A stretch of DNA of 64,000 nt from Sphingomicrobium sp. (GCA_030447545.1 JAUJOV010000001.1:124001-188000); one strand, 5' to 3'. Shown: positions 8,152 to 19,208, numbered from the stretch's first letter. The notes: a model not told the origin generated them from the letters alone. Made by a program: numbers and translations.

Positions 8152-9678
8152 GTGCGCGGTCTCGTATTGATGCTCCTCGCTACTGCGCTCCTCCATGGGG
8201 CGCCAACATCTGCCGCTGCATCTGCCCAGCCCATCGACCTCCGTAACCCGGTACAGAGAGTAGATCTCGAGGGGCTGGAGGCTCACGTCGAGCGGTCCAT
8301 GGAGCAGTGGGGCACCGCCGGTCTGGCGCTCGGGATCGTCCACAACGGGGAAGTGGTCTTCCTCAAAGGCTTCGGCACCCGCAACGTGAGAACGGGCGAG
8401 CCAGTGGACCCGGACACGATTTTCGCCATCGGCTCGATCACCAAATCGTTCACCGCAGTCCTCGCGGGCGTCTTGGTCGATGATGGGCGGATCAGCTTCG
8501 ACGATCGTCTCGTAAAGCATGTACCGAACTTTGCCGTTGGGGACGCATACATTACGGGCGCAGCGACTCTGCGAGACGCGCTCTCGCACCGCACCGGCTA
8601 TGACTGGCGCATGGATCCGATAGTGTTTCTCAGCGGGGGATCGAGAGCGGAAATCATCAAGCGAATGCAGCATGTGGAGCCGCACTTTCCGTTCCGGAGC
8701 GGATATGGCTACTCCAACGTCATGTACATGGTCGCCGGCGAAGCTCTGGGCGGAGCCGCGGGAGCAGGCTGGGACCGAGCGGTGGCAGACAGGATTTTCA
8801 TGCCGCTCGGCATGAATCGCAGCAGCACGACGATCCGTGGCCTGGAGCGGCAGACCAACGTCGCGACGCCGCATCGGTATGTAGCGGCAACGCAAGGGCC
8901 GAAGCCGATTTCCTGGCGCAACGTCGACATGATCGGGGGCGGGGGGCCGATCAATTCGACCGCTCGGGACATGACGCGCTACATCCAGATGCTCGCGAAC
9001 GATGGGAAGGTAGAGGGGCGGATCTTGCTCAAGTCCGAAACCCTGAAGGAACTCCTTACCTCCCACGTCGATGCGGGCGAAGACCCTGATCTCCGGCCCT
9101 TCACGAACTTCCACACCTGGGGGCTAGGCTGGGATCTGAAGGACTATAAGGGCAGGAAAATTGCGTCCCATGGCGGGCACATAGACGGAATGCAGGCAGA
9201 GATGGCGTTCGTGCCAGGCACGGGCTTCGGCGTTGTCGTACTGACCAACACCGATGGGGTGCGCTACTTGCCGACCGCGATTGTCCGCAATGTCCTCGAC
9301 CGCGCGTTCGGGGGCATCCGGCCCGAGTGGAATGCCGGCTTGCTGAAGCGCGGCCATGCCTTCCGCGAGCGACTTGCCGCGGTCCCGCCACGCGTGAAGG
9401 GAACTCGGCCGACCCTTCCCCTCACCGCATATGAGGGGTCATATCGCTGGCCTCACGGTGTTGCCTCGGTTCGGAAGCAGGGTGAGCGACTGATGATCAT
9501 ATATGGGCCCCACCAGGTCGCGCTGGAGCATTGGCAATACGACACCTTCCGCGGCTCCTGGGACGTGTTCGGTGAGCAGCTGGCCACCTTCAGCCTGGCC
9601 GGGTCCGGCAAGCCGGACCGCCTGAGCATCAACTTCGTCGGTGACTTTAAACGCGTCGCCGGGGGAGGCGCGGAGTAG
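8152..9678 (+). CDS. Serine hydrolase, class C beta-lactamase / PBP-like fold
   Basis: A 508-residue secreted protein starting at a GTG, with a signal peptide (LVLMLLATALLHGAPTSAAA). It carries the three landmarks of the beta-lactamase/D-Ala-D-Ala peptidase superfamily: S95-I-T-K98, GYSN (about residue 185, the Y-x-N motif) and HGGH (about 340, in place of KTG), as in class C and esterase EstB-type proteins. The last 120 residues look like the lipocalin-like DUF3471 domain often found after such domains (TAYEGSYRW). It probably acts in the periplasm on peptides, esters or cell-wall fragments; true beta-lactamase activity cannot be inferred. It is divergent from padR and may be regulated by it. 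Confidence 0.83.
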   Translation: MRGLVLMLLATALLHGAPTSAAASAQPIDLRNPVQRVDLEGLEAHVERSMEQWGTAGLALGIVHNGEVVFLKGFGTRNVRTGEPVDPDTIFAIGSITKSFTAVLAGVLVDDGRISFDDRLVKHVPNFAVGDAYITGAATLRDALSHRTGYDWRMDPIVFLSGGSRAEIIKRMQHVEPHFPFRSGYGYSNVMYMVAGEALGGAAGAGWDRAVADRIFMPLGMNRSSTTIRGLERQTNVATPHRYVAATQGPKPISWRNVDMIGGGGPINSTARDMTRYIQMLANDGKVEGRILLKSETLKELLTSHVDAGEDPDLRPFTNFHTWGLGWDLKDYKGRKIASHGGHIDGMQAEMAFVPGTGFGVVVLTNTDGVRYLPTAIVRNVLDRAFGGIRPEWNAGLLKRGHAFRERLAAVPPRVKGTRPTLPLTAYEGSYRWPHGVASVRKQGERLMIIYGPHQVALEHWQYDTFRGSWDVFGEQLATFSLAGSGKPDRLSINFVGDFKRVAGGGAE

Positions 9679-9682
9679 AAGC

Positions 9683-11403
9683 ATGCGTGGCCGGAACTTC
9701 AGAGCAGCCCTGACCAGCGTGGCGCTCATCTCGGCTGCCGTAATGAGCGGATGTGCCACTCCCGTCCCTCCGGCGGCGAGGGTTATCCTACTCTCCATCC
9801 TTGCCGTGCGCTGTTCCTCGCTCGTCCTGGCGCATGTTCCATCCGCTTCCCAGTTCCTCGGCAGCTTGGCGCCAGTCCAGGCGGGGTGGCCGGATCGCAG
9901 CCCGGCGGCGCGGCGCGGCTAGGGCAATGCCAGCGACGGTATTCTCGCGAGATCTGCACTTGATCCCCCTAGACCGGCTAGGAATGCACGAGAGTGCACT
10001 GCGCTCAGCCATGTTGGAGCGACTGGAGGCGCGCAGTCAGCTTGAGATCTGCCGATTGCCGCTCTGGGCCTCGATCAACCATATGGAAGGCTGGCACCTG
10101 GAGCTCCCCGGAACAGCGGCCGGACAGCGCGTTGAGACGGAGCTCGAGCGACGTGTCGCCATTGAGCGCTGGGCGTCTCTGGGATCGCGGGTGGACCAAG
10201 AGATCGCGAATGCTCGGAACGGACTGAGGCAAGGCTATTCTTCTCCACGCCCCGTGGTCCGCAAGGTAATCAAGCAACTCGACGGGCTGCTGCGCGGACC
10301 GGTTGACCGCTCCCCTTTATATTCTCCTGCAGAGCGGTCCGACGACGCGGCCTTTCGGCGGACCTTTGGCGGCATCGTGGAAGGCCCGGTGAGGCTTGCG
10401 CTCTCCCGCTATCGCGACTTTCTTCAGACGGAATATCTTCCAAGGGCCCGCGAGACACTCGGGATATCCTCCCATCCAGACGGCAAAGCCTGTTACGCGG
10501 CCTTCCTGCGTCGCCACACGACCATGGCCCGCTCACCCGAAGAGGTTTATCGTTTGGGGCAGCAGACAGTTGGGCGGGCCCTCACCGAGGTCGCGGAACT
10601 GGGCAAGGCGCATCTCGGCACATCGGACATCACGGAGATTGTGAAGCGGCTCCCTCAGGACCCCCAAAACCGCTTTCGCTCCGAGGAGGAATTGATCGCT
10701 TTCTCCCGAAACGTTGTGGCGTCGGCCGTGGGAAAAAGCCGGTCGCTCTTCGTTAAGCTTCCGGAACAGGCAGTGCATGTAGAGCCATTCCCTGAGGTCC
10801 AGCGCGGATCAGGGCGGAGCGCCCATTACCAGCCTCAGCTTCGATCCGACCAAACCTGCCTACTACCGCATCAATTCGGAGGCATGGCAAACCGAAACAC
10901 GCGGCAGCGCAGGTTACAGCAGTGCACGAGGGTGTCCCAGGACATCACCTTCAAATCAGCAGGGCTCTATCCCGGACGAGCCACCCAGTCGCGAAGCTGA
11001 TGACGAATGGTGCCTTCGTCGAAGGTTGGGGTCGCTACGCGGAACAATTGGCCGAGGAAGCGGGGAGATCTACCGAACGCCACACGCCCTCATTACTCGC
11101 CGGCTTTGGCCCGCGCGAGGCATGGTGGCCGACCCGGGACTCCATGTTTTTGGATGGAGCCGTGAGAAAGTGGTCGATTACTTCATCCAGTCCGGCCGTT
11201 TGGCTCGGGCAGACGCTGACGATCTTGTGGACCGGATGGCGATCCTGCCGGGGCAGCTCACGTCGTATGACTCTGGATTGTTGGAGATCATGGCCCTTCG
11301 GAAAGAAGCTCAGGCGGCGCTGGGCGGCCGGTTCGATGTTCGTTTATTCCACGAGGTCGTTCTTGAGAATGGACCCGTGCCACTGAGACGCTGCGCTGGT
11401 TAG
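9683..11403 (+). pseudogene. DUF885-family lipoprotein, broken by several frameshifts
   Basis: The ATG at 9683 opens a lipoprotein signal (SVALISAAVMSGC). The body resumes in other frames: KACYAAFLRRHTTMARSPEE and SLFVKLPEQAVHVEPFPEVQ, then VHEGVPGHHLQISRALSR, the conserved H-E-G-x-P-G-H-H metal-type motif of DUF885, then WSREKVVDYFIQSGRL and DVRLFHEVVLENGPVPL at the C-terminus. At least four frame changes are required. An intact paralogue lies at 54427-56283 and shows the same order of motifs. DUF885 proteins are presumed periplasmic metallo-hydrolases. The density of changes suggests genuine decay. Confidence 0.7.
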
Positions 11404-11573
11404 TGGCCGAGTGGACCCGTACCGTTCCCCTCGCGCCGATTGGATAGCCGGCTCTCACGGAAGAGCAAGGAAAGAGTGTTTGAATTGCTCAGCAACACCA
11501 GCGTGTCGGTGGCACATCGCCAGCCAGTTCAACCTCCCCAGGCAACAAGAGCGCGGCTCCTAAGGGCTATGCG
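11404..11573. other. Intergenic, no feature seen
   Basis: Between the DUF885 relic and the MASE1 gene (11404-11780) the only recognisable structures are two family A repeats, listed separately. The small ORF at 11440 translates one of these repeats and has no coding character. Confidence 0.5.
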
Positions 11574-11642
11574 CAATGTCCGCTTTCCACCCATTGCGGA
11601 CATACGCGTTATGTCCGCTTTCGACCCATTGCGGACATTAGC
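11574..11642 (+). repeat. Family A hairpin repeat, two near-consensus copies
   Basis: Two tandem copies, ATGTCCGCTTTCCACCC and ATGTCCGCTTTCGACCC, each closed by ATTGCGGACAT, with a 7-base linker. They differ only at the loop C/G position and in the flanks. Confidence 0.88.
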
Positions 11643-11780
11643 GGCTAAGGTTGCCTTCGATGATTGGAGGATGTCGGCTTACACCATGCCGCAATTCTGG
11701 TTTACGCGCTGTTCACTCGTCGCTTCTAATAAACATCTGACCCAACGCGGCATTCCGTTGCTCGGGCAGGAGTCGGCCAA

Positions 11781-14420
11781 ATGGCTGGATCAGTTGCTAG
11801 CACGACTGAACGTCGAACCAGCCACGCGCCAGATGTGACTGCTGCACACAGCGTCCAACCCCGCCAACCGTCAGTCGCAGTTTACCCACTGATCGGTGTC
11901 GCCTATTTCGTGGCCGCTGTTTTTGCCATTCACCTCAATTCAGATGTCGGAAACGTCGCGTCGTTTTGGACAGCAGGCGCGATCTTGCTGACGGCGCTCA
12001 TTCGATGCCGAGTAGAAGCTTGGAAAGGGCTTTTGGCGTCAGCCGGGGCGGCAGATCTCGCTGCTAATCTGGTGATGGGCGGCTCCGTTGTCGCATCCTT
12101 TGGCATAGCATGTGTCGACATGCTCGAAGTGGTCGCGGTCGTCACGGCATTGCGTTGGACTTGGGATGGCCGCCCCTGGTTCCTGTCAATGCGGTGGATT
12201 ACCGTGTTCGGCTTGGCCAGCGCGGCCGCGTCGCTCGGGGCAGCCACCTTGGGGTCCTTATGGCTGAACGCGCTAGGCGAAGCGTCCTTCATGGCGGTGT
12301 GGCAGACTTGGGTGCTTGCCGACTCCTTGGGCTTTTTAGTCGTCACTCCATTTCTTCTGAGCTGGACGGACCCTTCATTCAGGGCAGCGGTGAGCCCGCG
12401 CACCATGGCCGAAGTTGCTGGAGTGACGGCACTTTTGGCGACCGTCTCGGCATTAGTATTTACCGGCACATTCCCTTTTCTGTTCCTCATGTTTCCATTG
12501 CTCGTGCTGCTGGCACTGAGAGGCGGGCTCCTCGGCGCAACGACAGGTGTGTTGGTACTTGCGTTCATAGGAACTTGGTTCACATTCACTGGGGCAGGAC
12601 CAATTGCGGAGGTGTCGAGCAGCTCCTCGACACGCATTTTTGTCCTGCAGCTCTATCTCTTCTCCGCGGCAATTTCGATGCTCTCCATCGCGCTCATCAT
12701 GACGCAGCGTCGGCGGCTGGCGGATCGGCTGGAGCAGCAAACTGTCATCAGCCACGCGGCTCTCGACAACATGACGCAGGGATTGTCGATGTTCGACGAT
12801 CAGCATCGGCTGGTGACATGCAACCGGCGATACCGCGAGATTTACCAGTTGCCGGCAGAACTCTGTACTCCCGGTACCCCTCTCAGCGAAATTCTAGAGT
12901 ATCACTCCCGTAAGGGGATCTATGCAGGTAAACCCAAAAAGTACTTGGAAGCACTGCAACTGGATGTAGCGGACATTTCGAGGTTTCACTGTCGGACGGG
13001 CAGATCATACAAATCAAACGCAAGCGACTAGCTGGAGGAGGGGGTGTGTCCACGCATGAGGACATAACCGAGCAAAGGCTGAGTAGCGATCGAATTTCTT
13101 ACCTTGCCAGCCCACGACTAACAGGCACCTATAACAGATCATACTTCGGAGAGCAGCTGCAGGAGGCGCTCACGGCGGCCATGCGGGATCGTTTGGTCGC
13201 TTTGCACTCGGTCGACCTGGACCGTTTCAAAGAGGCAAATGACACGCTTGGCCATCCTGCAGGCGACGAAATCCTCAGGCAAGTTGCAACGCGCCTGCTC
13301 GGTCTCGTGCGAGACAGGGATGTGGTGCTCGCGTAGGCGGCGATGAGTTCTGTATCCTCCAGCGCGACGTCAAGGACGAGGCGCAGGCCGCTGCACTGGC
13401 GAGCGCGTACTCGATTGTCTCCGCAAGCCGTTCGATGTCAGTGGCCACCCAGTGGTAATCGGCGCAACGGTCGGCGTTGCCTTGGCAGACGGGGAAATCT
13501 GCGCGAACGAATTGATGAAGCGTAGCGACCTGGCACTTTACCGGGGAAGCAGGAGGGCCGAGACATTCACCGCGTTTTCGAGCAGGGAATGGACGTCTCG
13601 CTCCAAGCGCAGCGGCTGTTTGAGCAAGAGCTGAGCTGCGCGGTGCGTAACGGAGAGCTCGAGCTCGCTTATCAACCGATCCTCAACCTGGAAACGAAAG
13701 CGATCACCGGCTTCGAAGCGCTCGTGCGATGGAACCATCCAACACGGGGCCTCATCGCTCCAGCAGACTTCATTTCGGTCGCCGAGGACCGCGGCCTCAT
13801 CATTTCCATCGGCAAATGGGTTCTGCGGGAGGCTTGCAGCAAAGCCGCCGAATGGCCCGACGACATCACGGTCGCCGTGAACCTCTCGTCCGTGCAATTT
13901 AAAGCGCAGAAGGGCTCGTGGACGTGGTGGCTGCTGCTTTGTCGGCGTCCAACTTGGCCCCTCGCCGTCTCGAGCTCGAGGTGACCAGTCGGTGCTACTC
14001 CTGGACTCAAAGTCTGTGTTGCGCACCTTCAAGAAGCTCCGCGTCCTGGGCGTCGGGCTTGCCATGGATGATTTCGGTACCGGCTACTCAAGCCTGTCGT
14101 ACTTGCGCAAATTTCAGTTCGACAAGATCAAGATAGACAGGAGCTTCGTCGCAGGCATTAGAGACGATGACTGCCTGGCCATCCTTCAAGCAACGATAGC
14201 ATTGGCGACGAAGCTTGGCATGACGACCACGGCTGAGGGCGTCGAAACAGCTCAGCAGCTGGCAGTGGTTCGCCTTGAGGGCTGCACTGAGGCACAAGGA
14301 TACTTCATCAGTAAGCCGCTTTCCAGCGACGGTGTCCGAACATTTCTGGAAAAGCAGAATACGCTCCATCCGGCCGCACAGACACTTTCTCCCGGCAAGG
14401 CACCTCTACTTAGTGGCTGA
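11781..14420 (+). pseudogene. MASE1-PAS-GGDEF-EAL cyclic-di-GMP enzyme, frameshifted
   Basis: The first frame (416 residues) has eight or so hydrophobic helices of the MASE1 sensor type (GVAYFVAAVFAIHLNSDVGN, ASFWTAGAILLTALI) and a PAS-like segment (AALDNMTQGLSMFDDQHRLV). After a shift the GGDEF domain appears (HSVDLDRFKEANDTLGHPAG); the catalytic GGDEF motif itself lies just past a second shift at about 13335. Further shifts separate FDVSGHPVVIGATVGVALA, the EAL motif in GFEALVRWNHP, and AMDDFGTGYSSLSYLRKFQF. All landmark residues are present but at least four frame changes split them. An intact version would be a membrane enzyme making or degrading cyclic-di-GMP. Repeats flank it on both sides. 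Confidence 0.75.
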
Positions 14421-14542
14421 GGCTACAGGATCGGTCTGTGACACTATCCGCAATCGTGCATGACGGAGGCCTCTACTGCGCGCACAGCTGTGGCTTTTCT
14501 ACTGCGCACGGCGTTTCCCGTCAGGTCGGGCATTAAGGGGCT

Positions 14543-14673
14543 GAATGTCCGTTTTCCACCAATTGCGGACATTAGCGTAATGTCCGCTTTCCACCCAAAG
14601 CGGACATTAGCCTTATGTCTGCTTCCCACCCATTGCGGACACTAGCCGAATGTCTGCTTTCGACCCCAGACAT
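14543..14673 (+). repeat. Family A hairpin repeat array, four copies
   Basis: Four tandem copies at about 35-base spacing; the fourth is cut off after TTTCGACCCC. Arm pairs vary (GTCCGC with GCGGAC, GTCTGC with GCGGAC). No gene is visible between 14421 and 14780. Confidence 0.85.
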
Positions 14674-14742
14674 GCTGATGCGATCGTGGAATTTACGGCA
14701 CGGTAGAAGGTGCATCATCAGTGCACCGCGCATCCACTGGAA

Positions 14743-14770
14743 AGTCCGCTCTCCACCCATAGGGGACGTC
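14743..14770 (+). repeat. Family A hairpin repeat, degenerate copy
   Basis: AGTCCGCTCTCCACCCATAG followed by GGGACGTC. The loop is kept and the arms are partly lost. It ends ten bases before the stop codon of the amidohydrolase stump. Confidence 0.55.
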
Positions 14771-14780
14771 GAGGAAAATT

Positions 14781-15281
14781 CTAAGGGGAGCCGTTCGCAA
14801 GGGCAGCAGCTCTAGCCAACAGGGCCTGGCGTTCCTTCGGGCCGAGCCAGCGTCCTGCAAAAACCACCGCGTGGATCTTGTCGATGTTAGCGATGCCCTC
14901 CAGCGGGTTTGCATCAAGCAAGACAATGTCAGCAGGTGCGCCTGCCTTAAAAGCTGCTGTGGCGTCGACGCCTGACACGTAGCGGGAGACGTAGCGGGTG
15001 GGGTTCACCGTGGCAGCGGCCAGAGCCGCCCTCACCGGTAGTCCTGCCGCAACCAGAGCGAGCATCTCGTCATGAACAGATGCGCCCGGCGCGACGTAAG
15101 TTGAGTCGCTGCTGCCGGCGTCGGTTCCGGTCATCAGCGGCACGCCGGCGTCGTGGAGGTCCTTCAGATTTTTGAACAGGGCCGCCTCTACGCCTGGCTG
15201 GGCCGGTGCAGAAGCTACCGATCCCGGCAAAGCCACAGTCGTGGCTCCGCCGCGGGCCCATCTCATCCTGCTGGGCGGCAA
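14781..15281 (-). pseudogene. Amidohydrolase C-terminal stump
   Basis: About 166 residues with the C-terminal part of metal-dependent amidohydrolases (imidazolonepropionase/prolidase-like): LKDLHDAGVPLMTGTDAGSS holds the last metal-ligand Asp, and ATVNPTRYV and GAPADIVLLDANPLEGI are the closing helix and composite-domain strands. Full-length relatives have about 400-480 residues with an N-terminal HxH metal site; none is present upstream, so roughly two thirds of the gene is missing. The upstream boundary falls close to the 33-base direct repeat at 15293, which may mark the deletion joint. Confidence 0.7.
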
Positions 15282-15292
15282 ACGTCAGGTCG

Positions 15293-15446
15293 TAGCTATT
15301 GGCACTGATGGCGCTATTGGCACGGCTTCCGGATCTTTAGCAGCTTTAGCGGGTGAGCAGTCGTAGCTGATGCCGCAACCGAGCGCACTCCGCGGAAAGT
15401 TCGCTGAAAACAATAGCTATTGGCACTAACGACACTATTGGCACGG
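15293..15446 (+). repeat. Two 33-base direct repeats, each with a doubled CTATTGGCAC
   Basis: Copies at 15293-15325 and 15414-15446. Each contains CTATTGGCAC twice, 18 bases apart. They lie in the 310-base gap between the amidohydrolase stump and the TonB-dependent receptor; no coding sequence is visible there. The arrangement (four identical half-sites) could be an operator or a remnant of a mobile element joint. Confidence 0.6.
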
Positions 15447-15592
15447 GTGCTTCTCAAGGCCCTGGGTCACGGCGATCGCCTTTTTTCAAAGCGCTCATGG
15501 GGTAGAAAGCGGGGTAAGAGTTATGGGTAATCGTCAGTTTCTCCTAGGTAGTTTGGCGGACACCATCTCCGCCAGCACTCGCGGCTGATTGC

Positions 15593-17608
15593 ATGCAGGC
15601 CGCACCACCGCCCGAACCGCCGACGACCATCGTCGTGACGGCCGAGGCACTACCCGATCCGGCCGCCGAGCGTGCGTTTGCCGTCGAGACGATCGGCGCC
15701 GAGCGGCTGCGCAACGCTGCGACCACGCAGCTCGACCAGCTGCTGAAGGAAGTGCCGGGGCTGCAGCTTTTCCGCCGCTCCGACTCACGCAGCGCCCACC
15801 CGACCAGCCAGGGCGTGACCCTGAGGGCGCTGGGCGGCAACGCGTCGAGCCGGGCGCTTCTGATCCTCGACGGAGTGCCGCAGGCCGACCCGTTCGGCGG
15901 CTGGGTCAACTGGCCGGCGTATGACCCGGCGTCCCTGGGCGAAGTGCGTGTGGTGCGCGGTGGCGGGAGCGTCTCGGCGGGCCCGGGAGCGCTTGCCGGG
16001 GTGATCGAGATGACCAGCCGGCTTCACGACGGCTTCTCGGCCGAGGCGCAGGCGGGCAGCCGCGAAGCGTTCGAAGGCCGCGTCCTCGCCGGAGTGCCGC
16101 TCGGCGGTGGGACAGCCACCCTGTCGGCGCGGGCCGGGCGAGGCGAGGGCTTCGTGCCGATTACCGCGGGCACTCGCGCGGCCATCGACGAGACCGCCGG
16201 CTATGAGGAGGCGAGCGTCCGCGGCCACTGGTCGGCGCCGCTGTCGGACGGCCTGGATGTGCAGCTCGGCGGTCTCGGCTTCACCGACCGGCGCGAGCGC
16301 GGGGTGCCGTTCACCGGCAACCGCACGGACGGGGCGGATGCGTCGGTCCGGCTGGTCGGGCGCGGGCGACTGCAATGGTCGGTGCTCGGCTATGGGCAGT
16401 GGCGCGAGCTCGAGAGCAGCTTTGCAAGCGTCAACGACGACCGATCGGCGGCGAACCGCGTGCTGCTTCAGGATTCGGTGCCCTCGCACGCCTACGGCGG
16501 AAGCTTCGAGCTGCGCCCGCATTTGGGTGACGCCGTGGAGCTTCGCATCGGCGGCGATGCCCGTAAGACGCAGGGCGAAACGCGCGAGCGCTTCTTCTTC
16601 GTTGAGGGCGAGCCGACCCGCCGCCGCCGCGCGGGCGGCGAAACGCTGACGAGCGGCCTGTTCGCGGAGGCGACGGTGCGGGCGGGTGCGCTGACGCTGA
16701 CCGGCGGCGCTCGGCTCGATCGCTGGCGGATTTCGGACGGCGAGATCAGCGAGCGGGTGATCGCGACCGGCGAGCAGCTGCGCGACGAGAGCTTCAAGAA
16801 CCGCTCGGGCTGGCGGCCGACCGCTCGCGCGGGTGCGGTCTACGAGCTTGGACCTGGCCTCAGCCTGAGGTCCGCCGCCTATCTCGGCTGGCGCTTGCCG
16901 ACGCTCAACGAGCTGTTCCGGCCGTTCCGCGCGGGTGCCGACGCGACTGCGGCCAATGCGCTGCTCGACCCGGAGCGGCTCGCCGGGATCGAGGCGGGCG
17001 CGCTCTACAGCCGCGGCGGGCTCACCCTGTCGGCAACGGCATTCGCCAACCATCTGACCGACGCGATCGCCAACGTCACGCTGGGCCAGGGGCCCGGACT
17101 CTTTCCAGGCGTCGGCTTCGTCGGCCCTGGCGGCGATTATCGTCAGCGGCAGAACCTCGACGCCGTGCGGGTGCGCGGGGTCGAAGCGTCGGCCGAGTGG
17201 CGGCGCGGGCCGCTGAGCCTGGGCGGCGGCATCAGCCTGACCGAAGCCGAGGTGCGCGCGAAGGGCGCTGCCGCCCCGCTCGACGGGCTGCGGCCGGCGC
17301 AGACTACGCGCGTTGGGCTCACGGGCCGCGTCGGCTGGGAAAGCGGCGGCCGGGCGCTGTCGCTGGTCGCGCGCCATGTCGGCGGACAATTCGAGGACGA
17401 CCTCAACCAGCGCCTGCTCCCTTCCGCGACGACCTTCGATGCGTTCGGTGCGTGGCCGCTCGGCCGCCGCTTCGAGCTGGTCGCGCGCGCCGAGAATTTG
17501 CTCGACGAGACGGTGGTCGCCGGGATCGGCGGCGGCGGTGCGGTGGAACGCGCGACCCCGCGCACCTTGTGGATCGGGCTGAGGTTCGGCCCGGACCGCG
17601 AGCGCTGA
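15593..17608 (+). CDS. TonB-dependent outer-membrane receptor
   Basis: A 671-residue protein starting with a proline-rich stretch and a TonB-box-like TTIVVTAEAL, then the plug domain (LDQLLKEVPGLQLFRR, RALLILDGVPQADPFGGWVN, VRVVRGGGSVSAGPGALAGV) and a beta-barrel ending in LWIGLRFGP. Such receptors import siderophores, cobalamin or carbohydrates across the outer membrane; the ligand is unknown. No signal peptide precedes the ATG at 15593, but the upstream frame reads PPALAADC, and a nearby ATG at about 15522 opens MGNRQFLLGSLAD in another frame, so the signal may be shifted out. It is followed after 56 bases by a TonB-type energy protein, which suggests a functional pair. Confidence 0.85.
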   Translation: MQAAPPPEPPTTIVVTAEALPDPAAERAFAVETIGAERLRNAATTQLDQLLKEVPGLQLFRRSDSRSAHPTSQGVTLRALGGNASSRALLILDGVPQADPFGGWVNWPAYDPASLGEVRVVRGGGSVSAGPGALAGVIEMTSRLHDGFSAEAQAGSREAFEGRVLAGVPLGGGTATLSARAGRGEGFVPITAGTRAAIDETAGYEEASVRGHWSAPLSDGLDVQLGGLGFTDRRERGVPFTGNRTDGADASVRLVGRGRLQWSVLGYGQWRELESSFASVNDDRSAANRVLLQDSVPSHAYGGSFELRPHLGDAVELRIGGDARKTQGETRERFFFVEGEPTRRRRAGGETLTSGLFAEATVRAGALTLTGGARLDRWRISDGEISERVIATGEQLRDESFKNRSGWRPTARAGAVYELGPGLSLRSAAYLGWRLPTLNELFRPFRAGADATAANALLDPERLAGIEAGALYSRGGLTLSATAFANHLTDAIANVTLGQGPGLFPGVGFVGPGGDYRQRQNLDAVRVRGVEASAEWRRGPLSLGGGISLTEAEVRAKGAAAPLDGLRPAQTTRVGLTGRVGWESGGRALSLVARHVGGQFEDDLNQRLLPSATTFDAFGAWPLGRRFELVARAENLLDETVVAGIGGGGAVERATPRTLWIGLRFGPDRER

Positions 17609-17664
17609 TCCGCCATGGCAAGAGGCGGCAACCGTGCAGCATTGCACGGCGTTGACCGGGGGAA

Positions 17665-18423
<759 letters not shown>

Positions 18424-18485
18424 AGCCGCGGCCCTCGCTTATTGCTCGCGCTGTCCCTAGAGCCGGCCGCCTGGAGGAAGTGGCG

Positions 18486-19187
18486 ATGATCGAAGCCGAA
18501 TGGTGGGAGTATGACAGCCCCGACGAGCTGGCCGAGGCGGTCGCGGGCGACGTGTGCTTCATCATCGAAAGCGCCCTCGATGCGCGCAGCGCCTCGCTGG
18601 TTGCGCTTCCCGGCGGCGATACTCCGCGAACGATTTTCCCCCAGGTCGCGGACAAGAAGCTCAAGTGGAAGCAGGTGACGATCATCCCGACGGACGACCG
18701 GCTCGTCTCCGTCGACAGCGAACTGTCGAATGTGCGCGCTCTGGCGCAGGCCTTCCTTCCGGCCGGAGCGCGCGTAATCCCGATCGCGACGCCGCTCGAC
18801 GACTATCGCCAGGCGGGGAACGCCGCCGACGCGCGGCTTCAGGACCTGCCTTGGCCGCCGGACCTCGTCTGGCTTGGGATGGGCGAGGACGGGCATACCG
18901 CCTCGATTTTCGCCGGCCCCGACCTTCAGGCGGCGCTCGATGCGCCCAAGGCGCGGCGGGCGGTCGGAGTCATGCCCGACCCGATGCCCAAGGACGCGGC
19001 GGTGCCGCGCGTGACGCTGACTCGCGCCGGGATCCTGTCGGCGCGCACGATTCTCGTCACGGTCACTGGCGCGAACAAGCGCGAGTTGCTCGAGGGAGCG
19101 ATCGCGGACGGGCACAGCTCGAGGCTGCCGATCGGCCGGGTTCTCGCCGAGGTCGACCAGCCGATCGACATCCACTGGTGCCCGTGA
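18486..19187 (+). CDS. pgl: 6-phosphogluconolactonase
   Basis: 233 residues from ATG 18486, which follows a GGAGGAAG ribosome site; the longer track ORF reads back through the TonB gene. The glucosamine-6-phosphate isomerase/6PGL fold is seen in LVALPGGDTPRTIFPQVADK and the family motif LVWLGMGEDGHTASIFAGPD. It hydrolyses 6-phosphogluconolactone to 6-phosphogluconate in the pentose-phosphate or Entner-Doudoroff route, in the cytoplasm. No zwf or edd is in the window next to it. The stop is followed by the convergent end of the MFS gene. Confidence 0.9.
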   Translation: MIEAEWWEYDSPDELAEAVAGDVCFIIESALDARSASLVALPGGDTPRTIFPQVADKKLKWKQVTIIPTDDRLVSVDSELSNVRALAQAFLPAGARVIPIATPLDDYRQAGNAADARLQDLPWPPDLVWLGMGEDGHTASIFAGPDLQAALDAPKARRAVGVMPDPMPKDAAVPRVTLTRAGILSARTILVTVTGANKRELLEGAIADGHSSRLPIGRVLAEVDQPIDIHWCP

Positions 19188-19208
19188 CCCGCAGCCGCTG
19201 AAGGCCGT

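Noticed and set aside
12900-14000. Programmed ribosomal frameshifting in the GGDEF-EAL gene
   Set aside because: Several shifts at different places without slippery heptamers; not consistent with a programmed site.
15293-15446. Sigma-54 promoter from TTGGCAC boxes
   Set aside because: The -24-like TGGCAC is present but no TTGC follows at the required distance.
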